A stretch of DNA of 5,470 nt from NCBI GenBank assembly GCA_937900045.1, contig CALCEB010000033.1, forward strand, positions 1-5,470. Direction: 5' to 3'. Positions 1-5,470 of this stretch are shown here, piece after piece. The notes under the pieces were generated by a model. It was given only the letters and a program-made list of their open reading frames with translations, had not been told where the DNA came from and made no database searches. A program made the position numbers and the translations under genes. Source of the DNA: an uncultured Acidobacteriota bacterium (GTDB lineage: Bacteria > Acidobacteriota > Terriglobia > UBA7540). The first letter of the stretch is position 1, and the number at the start of each line of letters is the position of its first letter.

Positions 1-34
1 ACTCAGGCCCCTCGAATCCTAAAGTCAGCGCTTT

Positions 35-1018
35 TCACGCCGGATTCAGGTTATAACGTATAGTGTACTCATCTTCGTTCGTCCGCGTCCCCATCCTGGA
101 CTCAACTAGTAGATCGAGCGCTTTTCTAACCCAGGTTGGGCGCGGGATTTCCGGACTCCTGGGACCGCTGCTCCTAAAGCCGTAATACACCTGCAAGTCT
201 TCAGCAGCTTTCTTAACGGTCACTCGCAAAGGTATCCACTCTTCGCGATCATCCTTCGGAACATCAGCCGCATAGCGAGTGAACAAGTCATCCCACATGA
301 CCTGCAGTAGATAAGGGAGAGGCGGTTGATGATCCACAAACTTCTTGTCCTGATAGATCACAATGAGAAGGTCGAACGCAATTGGTACCGATTCACGAAG
401 CCTGCGATCGAGTTCCGTATCTGACAGCTCGCCCCGCTCCTTCTTAAGCGTCATGAAATCGCGGATACCGCTTTGCTTAAAAAAACCCATGATCGACCAC
501 CGGCGCTGGAATTTCCACTTCCCGGTTCTAATACCATTTTCTACGCGGTCCCCAAACTTAACAGCGCGAACAAGGGGCACAAGTCCGATGACGTCGAATC
601 CTTCGATTCGTTCATCGGACGTCCACCAACCCATTAAATCGTCGTCATACTTCTGCATCTGATTTATATAGTTATCCCACGTGCTTTCATCTCTCGGTAA
701 GCCAAGTTTCGCTTCCGCTGCAAATCCCAATTGGGCTTGTGTTTGAACAACGCAATCCGGAGTGACATTCACTGAGGGGGATATACGGTTTGTCGGAGAT
801 GTGCTCATCCTCCGCCCAAACTCGTAATAGACATCATCCCGAAGTTTTCTTGTGCTTGGGTTCCAGCGGGATTCGTTCACAAGGGCAAGGACAGCAAACA
901 CGCCATCCGTATAAGTGTCGCAAATCTCCTGTGTTGCTTGGTGATCGTACTTAGGCCTGCTGCTCTTGGAATTCAGAGATTCTCCCCTCTCTAAAGTGCT
1001 CGAATATGTGATTGACAA
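35..1018 (-). CDS. Putative PD-(D/E)XK-type nuclease with possible C-terminal winged helix
   Basis: I do not recognise this 327-residue protein as a named family. Numbering from the TTG at 1018, residues 60-125 show the residue order of a PD-(D/E)XK nuclease core: Glu66 in a predicted helix (YYEFGRR), Asp88 in TPDCVV, Glu102-Ala-Lys104 in FAAEAKLG, then QMQKY (Gln120, Tyr124), which fits the QxxxY motif of RecB/Cas4-like members. If real, it would cut DNA using a divalent metal. Residues 265-325 could be a winged helix: two helices, then a short wing ending DEYTIRYN. There is no signal peptide or membrane segment, so it is probably cytoplasmic. The TTG start overlaps the upstream gene by 68 bases and lacks a clear ribosome site. 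A CTG at 976, five bases after GAGGGGAG, or a GTG at 901 are alternatives, and all keep the nuclease residues. The overlap implies co-transcription and possibly coupled translation with the preceding gene. The reading frame is solid; the nuclease call is an inference from motifs. Confidence 0.72.
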   Translation of the reverse strand: MSITYSSTLERGESLNSKSSRPKYDHQATQEICDTYTDGVFAVLALVNESRWNPSTRKLRDDVYYEFGRRMSTSPTNRISPSVNVTPDCVVQTQAQLGFAAEAKLGLPRDESTWDNYINQMQKYDDDLMGWWTSDERIEGFDVIGLVPLVRAVKFGDRVENGIRTGKWKFQRRWSIMGFFKQSGIRDFMTLKKERGELSDTELDRRLRESVPIAFDLLIVIYQDKKFVDHQPPLPYLLQVMWDDLFTRYAADVPKDDREEWIPLRVTVKKAAEDLQVYYGFRSSGPRSPEIPRPTWVRKALDLLVESRMGTRTNEDEYTIRYNLNPA

Positions 1019-2096
1019 TGCGCTTAAGAGCCATCTCCGACGCCTTCAGTTGTGGAACTAGAAGAATCTGGTTTTGTGATAGAACCCAAACATCAGCCGC
1101 CGAGAAGTCAACGTTGTCCACAACGGATAGGTGGATGTAAGGGTTTGCGTGGAGGATCGTACAAGTCCCATGCTTGAATCTCTGCATGGCCTCCACCAGC
1201 CGTTTGGCCTGCTCTTTGGATTTGAAAATTTCAGTCTCATAGCTTATCTGTAAGGGCTTCAGGATGCGATCCGGAGTACTATATCGGTCTCGGTTTGAGA
1301 AAAACTTTAACCTCTCTGCACCAATTTGAACAAGCTTTCGAATCAGCGCCTTCTCGAATAGTTCGAACCCGCCATTACAAGAAAAGTAGCCATATTTAGA
1401 CAGCTTGGCCTGAATGCCGGTTGATATCAGTTGCTCGTCTTGGCTAGTAGCGATGTCAAACAATACAGAACGAAACCACACATTTCTTTCCCTAGCATCT
1501 CTGAATACGGTGTCAAGGGGAGCGTCTGTCCACTCGCGGACGGACTGAAATCGCTTGCGAGCCGTCGGCACTAGACGCATTTTGGAAGAAGACTCGAGCA
1601 CCCGTAGGCGCTTGGGGTGAATTGCGCTCTGAAGATGGTTCATCAGTTCGTGCAATTCGTTTTGCGTAAGAAACGGACGGGCAGCCTTCGGATAAAGTGA
1701 CTCGATGAGAGGCAGAATACCGTGTCTCCAGTATCGTGGCTGTGCTACGAAGAGGAGGACATAAATCGGCTCCGGCATGGGCCGCGCGACCACGAACTGG
1801 ACAGCAATTCTCTTCTCCTCGTGGCGGCCGAAGTGACGATGATATTCGAATAGACTCAAGGTTCCGGTTGTCCCTAAATGCTTAACTCCGGGGGCCGCAT
1901 ATTTTGAAAGAAGAAGCTCTGGTAAATTTTCGTTGCTGCCGACTGCCACGAGTTGGATGAGTTCATTTTTCTCAAGGTGCAAATCACCAATGCTCTGGGT
2001 AAGCGCCTCCCAGCTCCCGACGTCACGGAAGATCGTTTGACTCGTTTTGTTAAATAGAGAAAGCGATCTCCGCCTCATGCTTTTTTTCTGTGCCAC
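951..2096 (-). CDS. Hypothetical protein, first gene of a two-gene unit with the putative nuclease
   Basis: This 381-residue protein is not one I recognise. It is soluble in appearance, with no signal peptide; residues 110-118 (PIYVLLFVA) are hydrophobic but too short for a membrane helix and look like a buried strand. The N-terminus is basic (MAQKKSMRRR). A central segment, residues 160-210, is rich in Arg and Lys and could contact nucleic acid. The C-terminal 60 residues look like strands (HLSVVDNVDF, DVWVLSQNQILLVPQL) followed by a long helix (MALKRIVNHIFEHFREGRI). I see no Walker, HTH, methylase or nuclease motif. The longest frame starts with GTG at 2096; an ATG at 2078 (MRRRSL...) is equally plausible, and neither has a convincing Shine-Dalgarno sequence. 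Its 3' end overlaps the next gene, so the two probably act together, perhaps as sensor or specificity subunit and nuclease; that pairing is an inference. Its GC content is visibly lower than that of the helicase gene. Confidence 0.75.
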   Translation of the reverse strand: MAQKKSMRRRSLSLFNKTSQTIFRDVGSWEALTQSIGDLHLEKNELIQLVAVGSNENLPELLLSKYAAPGVKHLGTTGTLSLFEYHRHFGRHEEKRIAVQFVVARPMPEPIYVLLFVAQPRYWRHGILPLIESLYPKAARPFLTQNELHELMNHLQSAIHPKRLRVLESSSKMRLVPTARKRFQSVREWTDAPLDTVFRDARERNVWFRSVLFDIATSQDEQLISTGIQAKLSKYGYFSCNGGFELFEKALIRKLVQIGAERLKFFSNRDRYSTPDRILKPLQISYETEIFKSKEQAKRLVEAMQRFKHGTCTILHANPYIHLSVVDNVDFSAADVWVLSQNQILLVPQLKASEMALKRIVNHIFEHFREGRISEFQEQQA

Positions 2097-2322
2097 TTTG
2101 GAGATATGATCCGCCGGGCCTCGACGGACCCAGCCGCCCTATCCCTCCCCCATATACGCTTATCCTATCTCGTTACAATTTGCAATCTTACACGGTCGTT
2201 GAGGCTCATGGGAGCTTTTGTCGCTGAAACCCAGGAGTGGCATTCGCCCACGGCAACCGGTACGGCCCGGCCGCGCTCCGGCCACGCCCTGACGGCGCCC
2301 GATTCAACCTAACACAGTCATA
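2097..2322. other. Intergenic gap between helicase and two-gene unit
   Basis: These 226 bases separate two minus-strand genes. The helicase-proximal half (about 2225-2310) is GC-rich and contains short GC stems such as GGCCG/CGGCC without a following T tract, so no intrinsic terminator can be called. The half near the hypothetical gene is AT-richer and holds the promoter candidate listed separately. A plus-strand frame at 2106-2312 is open, but it lacks a convincing ribosome site and looks random. The gap suggests that the downstream pair is transcribed independently of the helicase. Confidence 0.5.
2151..2178 (-). promoter_or_regulatory. Candidate sigma-70-type promoter for the two-gene unit
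   Basis: Read on the minus strand there is TTGTAA (2178-2173), a 16-base spacer, and TATATG (2156-2151). Each hexamer matches the housekeeping consensus at four of six positions. Transcription would start near 2144, giving a leader of about 50-65 bases before the hypothetical gene. The location is sensible, but matches of this quality occur often by chance, so this is only a candidate. Confidence 0.25.
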
Positions 2323-4767
2323 CTAAGAGCCCTGCGCAAGCCGGGCCAGAATGCCCAGCGCCACTTCTTTTCCCTTCTCTCCCACTTCACCTGCCGGTCC
2401 CACGCAGGAAGGGCAGCCAGTGGCGCAAGGGCACTGCGCAATCAATCGCTGGGTATGGCTCACAAGCTGATCACTGAGTTGGAAAAGCGGCTCACTCAGG
2501 CCAACTCCACCCGGATATTGATCGTAAAGATAAATGTTCGGCTCGTAGATCGTCGGCGCGGCGTTTAATCCCACTCTGAGCCGGGCCAGTGGCCGCGCTG
2601 CCGCTGTGGCGGGTTCCGATTCCTTGGTCCCGCCCGGTGTTTGCGGTTCACCGTTCTCGCCGATGGCAACGCCCAGGTCGCGTCCATCGCACATCACCAA
2701 CAGCGTGGCGATGGCGCGCATGGCGTGGGCGAGGCCATTCACGCCGTCCAGCCTCTCGGTTGAATTGTAGAGCAATTCTTCAAGAAGGTTGTGTGGAATT
2801 GTCAGCCAGAATGCAGTGGTATGCACCTCCTGTTCGGGAAGCGAGAGCCTTCCTGAACCTACGTTTTCGAGTGTCGAGAACTTGATTTTCTTGAACCCCA
2901 CGACCTGCGTGTTGACCTGAACCTCGCCGTGATTTTTCAAAGCCACGGATTGGGGCGCCGCTTCGAAGTTCTCCAGAATCTTGATCTTGGTGTAGGAAAT
3001 CGCATCCGTAAAGTGTTCACTTTCGATCGAGTGAACGTAGGCTTTGCGGTCGCCGTAATCCAGCTTCTCGACGTGATATTGGGCGCCATCCTGAATGTAA
3101 ATGGCACCTTCGTGAACGGTGGTCAAGGCGCTGATGAAATCAACTTCGCCAATCACCTTGGCGCCTTCGGTGGTGTCCACGATGACAAAGTTATCCGAAG
3201 AAACCGAGCGGAGACTGATGACATCGGCAGGATAGCTTTCGGAAACCCAATGCCATCCTTCGGGCGAACGATGCAGAAACCCTGCTTCTTCCAGGTGAGC
3301 ACATAACACCTTCAGATCGAACGGCCCGAAGTGTTCATCCTGCCGCAGGAGCAGCTCAAAGGCCGCACACTTCAAGTGGTTCAGCAGAATTTGCAGATTA
3401 TCCGGGTTGACGTATCCGTGCTCGGGTGAATGTCCGAAAAAGTATGCCGAGTTTTGAACGATGAATTGGTCCAGCGGCGCGCTGGAGGCGACGAGCAACG
3501 CCGCAGACGAGCCCTGCCGGCGGCCGGCTCGCCCGGCGCGCTGCCAGGTGGAGGCAATGGAACCCGGATATCCCGCCAGCACCGCAACATCCAGGCTGCC
3601 AATATCAATTCCAAGCTCCAGAGCGTTGGTGGCCACGACGCCCAGTAGGCTCCCCTCGCGCAAGCCCTGCTCAATTTCGCGCCGCTCGTTTGGCAAGTAA
3701 CCGCCACGATAGCCACGGATCGCCTCTGAACCCAAGGGCGCCTGCGAAAAATCCTGCTTCAGATAAGTCACCAGAATTTCTGTCGCCAGCCGGCTGTTGG
3801 CGAAGATGATGGTTTCAAGATTGCGGTTCAAGAAGACGCGCGCCAGCCGCCGCGTCTCCTTCAAGTAGGACTTGCGGATGCCCAACTGCGGATTTACCAC
3901 GGGCGGGTTATAGAATATAAAATACTTTTCGCCGAAGGGCGCGCCGTTCTCATCAACCAGGGTCACATCTTCTTCCAGAATTTTCTGGGCAAGCTCGCCG
4001 GGGTTGGCGATGGTGGCCGATGCGCAAATGAATTGCGGTTGGCTGCCGTAGAAACTGGCGATGCGCTTCAAGCGGCGCAGGATGTTGGCCAGGTGGCTGC
4101 CCAGTATGCCGCGATAATAGTGCAGCTCGTCGATGACCACGTAACGCAGGTTCTCAAACAATCGCTCCCACTTGGTATGGTGCGGAAGAATCCCGGCGTG
4201 GAGCATGTCCGGGTTGGTGATCACCAGGTTGCCACGCGAGCGGATCGCCTTGCGGGCATCTTGCGGCGTGTCTCCGTCATAGGTGAACGTGCGGATTTCG
4301 TCACTCAGCTTTTCGGTCCAGCGATTGAGTTCCACCAACTGGTCCTGGGCGAGCGCCTTGGTGGGAAACAAATAGAGGGCCCGGGCCGCAGGATTGGCTA
4401 ACAGGCAATTCAGGATGGGCAGATTGTAGCAGAGGGTCTTTCCGGAAGCCGTTGGCGTCACTACCACAAAGTTCTTACCCTCGGAAGCCAGCCGGAATGC
4501 CTGAGCTTGGTGCGAGTAAAGGCTCTGGATCCCACGTTCTTGGAGAATCGCCGCCAACGGTTGCGCCACAGCCGGCGGAAAGGTCTCGACCTTTGCCGCG
4601 CGCGCCGGAAGATACTTCAGAGTAGTCACTCCGCCTCGCGCCGGATCGGACCTGAATTGCTTTTCAATCTCTTCGAGAGCGTTCTTCACCGAGAGCCCGT
4701 GCACCAACTTCTCCGTCCGGAGCTTGGCCAGTGAAGTCTCGTTCACGATTGCTCTCTCCCCTTGCAT
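2323..4767 (-). CDS. mrfA: MrfA/YprA-type DEAD/H-box DNA helicase with C-terminal MZB (DUF1998) zinc-binding region
   Basis: This is an ATP-dependent superfamily 2 helicase of 814 residues, close in plan to Bacillus MrfA (about 750), a 3'-5' DNA helicase in mitomycin-lesion excision repair. Visible motifs, numbered from the ATG at 4767: Q-motif-like YSHQAQAF (84-91), Walker A TPTASGKT (105-112), Ia FPTKALAQD (134-142), DELH box (213-216, followed by YYRG), SAT motif III (250-252), motif IV IIFANSR (320-326), motif V ATNALELGIDIG (379-390) and motif VI QRAGRAGR (409-416). The C-terminal region contains DQYPGGVGLSE (749-759) and Cys779, Cys781, Cys785 and Cys788 in CPCATGCPSC, the metal-binding cluster of the MZB domain. 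All key residues are present, so the enzyme should be active. An ATG at 4791 adds eight residues, but only the 4767 start has a good ribosome site. The usual partner exonuclease MrfB is not adjacent. The family call is firm; the exact repair role is inferred. Confidence 0.93.
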   Translation of the reverse strand: MQGERAIVNETSLAKLRTEKLVHGLSVKNALEEIEKQFRSDPARGGVTTLKYLPARAAKVETFPPAVAQPLAAILQERGIQSLYSHQAQAFRLASEGKNFVVVTPTASGKTLCYNLPILNCLLANPAARALYLFPTKALAQDQLVELNRWTEKLSDEIRTFTYDGDTPQDARKAIRSRGNLVITNPDMLHAGILPHHTKWERLFENLRYVVIDELHYYRGILGSHLANILRRLKRIASFYGSQPQFICASATIANPGELAQKILEEDVTLVDENGAPFGEKYFIFYNPPVVNPQLGIRKSYLKETRRLARVFLNRNLETIIFANSRLATEILVTYLKQDFSQAPLGSEAIRGYRGGYLPNERREIEQGLREGSLLGVVATNALELGIDIGSLDVAVLAGYPGSIASTWQRAGRAGRRQGSSAALLVASSAPLDQFIVQNSAYFFGHSPEHGYVNPDNLQILLNHLKCAAFELLLRQDEHFGPFDLKVLCAHLEEAGFLHRSPEGWHWVSESYPADVISLRSVSSDNFVIVDTTEGAKVIGEVDFISALTTVHEGAIYIQDGAQYHVEKLDYGDRKAYVHSIESEHFTDAISYTKIKILENFEAAPQSVALKNHGEVQVNTQVVGFKKIKFSTLENVGSGRLSLPEQEVHTTAFWLTIPHNLLEELLYNSTERLDGVNGLAHAMRAIATLLVMCDGRDLGVAIGENGEPQTPGGTKESEPATAAARPLARLRVGLNAAPTIYEPNIYLYDQYPGGVGLSEPLFQLSDQLVSHTQRLIAQCPCATGCPSCVGPAGEVGEKGKEVALGILARLAQGS

Positions 4768-4771
4768 TGAA

Positions 4772-4777
4772 TCACCT
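4772..4777 (-). promoter_or_regulatory. Ribosome binding site deciding the helicase start
   Basis: AGGTGA on the minus strand is followed by TTCA and then the ATG at 4767, so AGGTG sits five bases from the start codon. The upstream in-frame ATG at 4791 is preceded by GTTCGAGCCGG, which offers little complementarity to 16S rRNA. A GTG at 4746, preceded by GGGGAGAGAG, is a further alternative start. Confidence 0.55.
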
Positions 4778-4842
4778 GTTGCGTTTCGCATCCGGCTCGA
4801 ACCAGGGGCTTTCTGACCGTGCCGTCTGCATGATTTGAAACC

Positions 4843-4861
4843 ATTCGCTTTTTATTCGCTT
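4843..4861 (-). repeat. Tandem direct repeat AAGCGAAT x2, 11-base period
   Basis: ATTCGCTT occurs at 4843-4850 and again at 4854-4861, separated by TTT. On the gene strand this reads AAGCGAAT-AAA-AAGCGAAT. The 11-base period is about one helical turn. It lies between the candidate -10 hexamer and the helicase start, where a regulator-binding site could sit. Chance duplication in an AT-rich patch is the alternative. Confidence 0.35.
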
Positions 4862-4868
4862 AGACTAA

Positions 4869-4897
4869 CATATAGTGACCCGGCCACTCAAATTGAA
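4869..4897 (-). promoter_or_regulatory. Weak candidate promoter for the helicase gene
   Basis: On the minus strand TTCAAT (4897-4892) is followed by a 17-base spacer and TATATG (4874-4869). The -10 matches the consensus at four of six positions and the -35 at only three. A leader of about 95 bases would run to the ATG at 4767. The same TATATG hexamer occurs in the candidate ahead of the two-gene unit. Low confidence. Confidence 0.2.
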
Positions 4898-4921
4898 TAG
4901 CATCCGGGTGGTGTCGCAGTC

Positions 4922-4997
4922 TGCTGTAGCGGCGCTCTATGCGCGCCGGAAACCGTTGAGTATCCAAGTTCGGCGCTCATAGAGCGCCGCTACAGCA
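4922..4997. repeat. Inverted pair of REP-like units (BIME-like element)
   Basis: Arms 4922-4948 and 4971-4997 are inverted copies with 26 of 27 positions matching, around a 22-base loop. Each arm is itself a hairpin unit that begins with GTAG, the hallmark tetranucleotide of REP sequences. The right unit, read on the minus strand, is GTAG-CGGCGCTC-TAT-GAGCGCCG, with a perfect 8-bp stem and 3-base loop. The left unit (4926-4948, plus strand) has the same stem with one T-C mismatch. Such units are moved or maintained by RAYT (IS200-like tyrosine) transposases in other bacteria; none is encoded here. With no T tract on either side, it is not a standard terminator, although it could stabilise or attenuate the 3' end of the upstream transcript. 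The structure is seen directly; the REP identity is inferred from its form. Confidence 0.75.
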
Positions 4998-5118
4998 AAG
5001 AAACTGAGTCACTACCAGCATCCGGAAAGTCCAGATTTTTGTGGGCCTGGCGCCCAATTTGCCTGACGGGTGCGTCATACAGGGAACACTGAGGTTGCGG
5101 ACATCCACCAGTAATCAA

Positions 5119-5422
5119 TCACAAATCCAACCGCGGCCTCACATTCAGAACTTGGCATCCGTAGCCTTCGAGCCGTACATAAAGGCCGTTCTCCACAATT
5201 TCCTTTCCAACGCGCTCCGAGGTGATTCCTTGAATCTGATTCGTGAGCTCGTAAGTCTTGGCATGATCGACCGGGAAGCCGGGAAACATGCGGCCTTGCG
5301 AGGTTTGTGGCGAAAGGTTAACTGCTATTATCACCGCCGCCTCATGAAGGTCCCAACGATAACCGATCAGATTTCCTGAAGTTTGGTCTCCGGCCGGATG
5401 CACGACGAGCAGGGTCCAATTT
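5119..5422 (-). CDS. C-terminal fragment of a GH13 alpha-amylase-family protein (5' end missing)
   Basis: The last 100 or so residues of a larger protein, ending at a TGA at 5119-5121. The pattern WTLLVVHPAG, GNLIGYRW, AAVIIAVNLSPQTSQG, a stretch YELTNQIQG, then NGLYVRLEGYGCQVLNV resembles the all-beta domain that closes many GH13 alpha-amylase or maltogenic-amylase-like enzymes. The catalytic barrel, with its Asp/Glu/Asp triad, would lie upstream, beyond the contig end, so substrate and activity cannot be judged. Genomic sequence begins at 5422. The frame continues to an apparent ATG at 5439, but those codons (MCIRDR) come from sequencing adapter and are not a real N-terminus. The gene points the same way as the helicase but is separated from it by about 350 bases, so a shared operon is unlikely. 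The assignment rests on remembered family patterns over a short fragment. Confidence 0.68.
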
Positions 5423-5470
5423 CTGTCTCTTATACACATCTGACGCTGCCGACGATCTTACGCGTGTAGA
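5423..5470. other. Nextera/Tn5 sequencing adapter contamination at contig end
   Basis: Bases 5423-5441 (CTGTCTCTTATACACATCT) are the reverse complement of the 19-base Tn5 mosaic end. Bases 5442-5455 (GACGCTGCCGACGA) are the reverse complement of the Nextera read-1 adapter. Bases 5456-5463 (TCTTACGC) sit at the i5 index position and match the reverse complement of an index I recall as S517 (GCGTAAGA). Bases 5464-5470 (GTGTAGA) begin the reverse-complemented P5 sequence. This is library construct, not biology, and should be trimmed. Confidence 0.98.

Larger units (their letters stand above)
4768..5118. other. Intergenic region between GH13-like gene end and helicase
   Basis: No gene is supported in these 351 bases. 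From the helicase side, the region contains the helicase ribosome site, a tandem 8-mer repeat (4843-4861), a weak promoter candidate (4869-4897), the large inverted repeat (4922-4997), and a short perfect palindromic stem TGACG-GGTG-CGTCA (5064-5077). Neither hairpin is followed by a T run on the minus strand, so no rho-independent terminator can be named for the GH13-like gene. Confidence 0.6.

Noticed and set aside
1..34. Possible tRNA T-arm (TCGAATCC near the left edge)
   Set aside because: The flanking bases do not form a five-pair T stem in either orientation, and no other tRNA arm is visible.
2106..2312. Plus-strand 68-residue frame in the gap between helicase and the two-gene unit
   Set aside because: It has no convincing ribosome site, low-complexity Arg/Ala/Thr-rich content with no family resemblance, and it overlaps the likely promoter of the minus-strand pair.
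3381..3716. Alternative-frame open stretches inside the GC-rich part of the helicase gene (both strands)
   Set aside because: These are shadows of the helicase frame, which carries all the conserved motifs V and VI here; the alternative translations are Arg/Pro/Ala-rich and meaningless.
2323..4767. Helicase as part of a DISARM or Druantia defence system, both of which include DUF1998-containing proteins
   Set aside because: The single-protein architecture and length fit MrfA/YprA, and no methylase, PLD-domain protein or other DISARM or Druantia component is in the window.
4922..4997. Inverted repeat as a rho-independent terminator
   Set aside because: No T tract follows on either strand, and the double GTAG-hairpin structure is better explained by paired REP-like units.
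5064..5077. Perfect short palindrome TGACG-GGTG-CGTCA
   Set aside because: The 5-bp stem has no T tract and no matching second copy in the window; it is too short to call a terminator or an operator.
5041..5379. Plus-strand 112-residue frame at the right end
   Set aside because: It is antisense to the GH13-like C-terminus, whose translation shows recognisable conserved blocks; the plus-strand frame shows none.
1..5470. CRISPR array, rRNA or insertion sequence
   Set aside because: No regularly spaced repeats, no rRNA-like stretches and no transposase frame were seen on either strand.

Overview
The window looks like the end of a contig from a bacterial metagenome or draft genome with moderate GC content. 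All four credible genes lie on the minus strand. The phylum cannot be proved from this sequence. The style of the helicase, the GH13-type protein end and the GTAG-hairpin repeat would fit an Acidobacteriota- or Verrucomicrobiota-like soil bacterium, but that is inference only.

Layout from right to left, which is the direction of transcription. Bases 5423-5470 are not genomic: they are a Nextera (Tn5) sequencing adapter read through at the contig end. Bases 5119-5422 encode the last ~100 residues of a protein resembling the C-terminal beta domain of GH13 alpha-amylase-type enzymes. The 351-base gap 4768-5118 holds a pair of inverted GTAG-plus-hairpin units (REP/BIME-like), a tandem 8-mer repeat and a weak candidate promoter. 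Bases 2323-4767 encode a complete superfamily 2 helicase of the MrfA/YprA type, with DEAD/H helicase motifs and a C-terminal four-cysteine MZB (DUF1998) region. It is likely a DNA-repair helicase, and its usual partner nuclease MrfB is not in the window. After a 226-base gap with a weak promoter candidate come two overlapping genes of lower GC. The first (951-2096) is an unrecognised 381-residue protein. The second (35-1018) is a putative PD-(D/E)XK nuclease with a visible D...EAK...QxxxY residue pattern and a possible C-terminal winged helix.

The two left-hand genes overlap and are very probably one transcription unit. Their composition and the gap before them set them apart from the helicase, so they may be an accessory module such as a two-gene nuclease system. 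They are the best candidate here for something undescribed. The evidence is limited to gene order and motif reading, and no function is shown.
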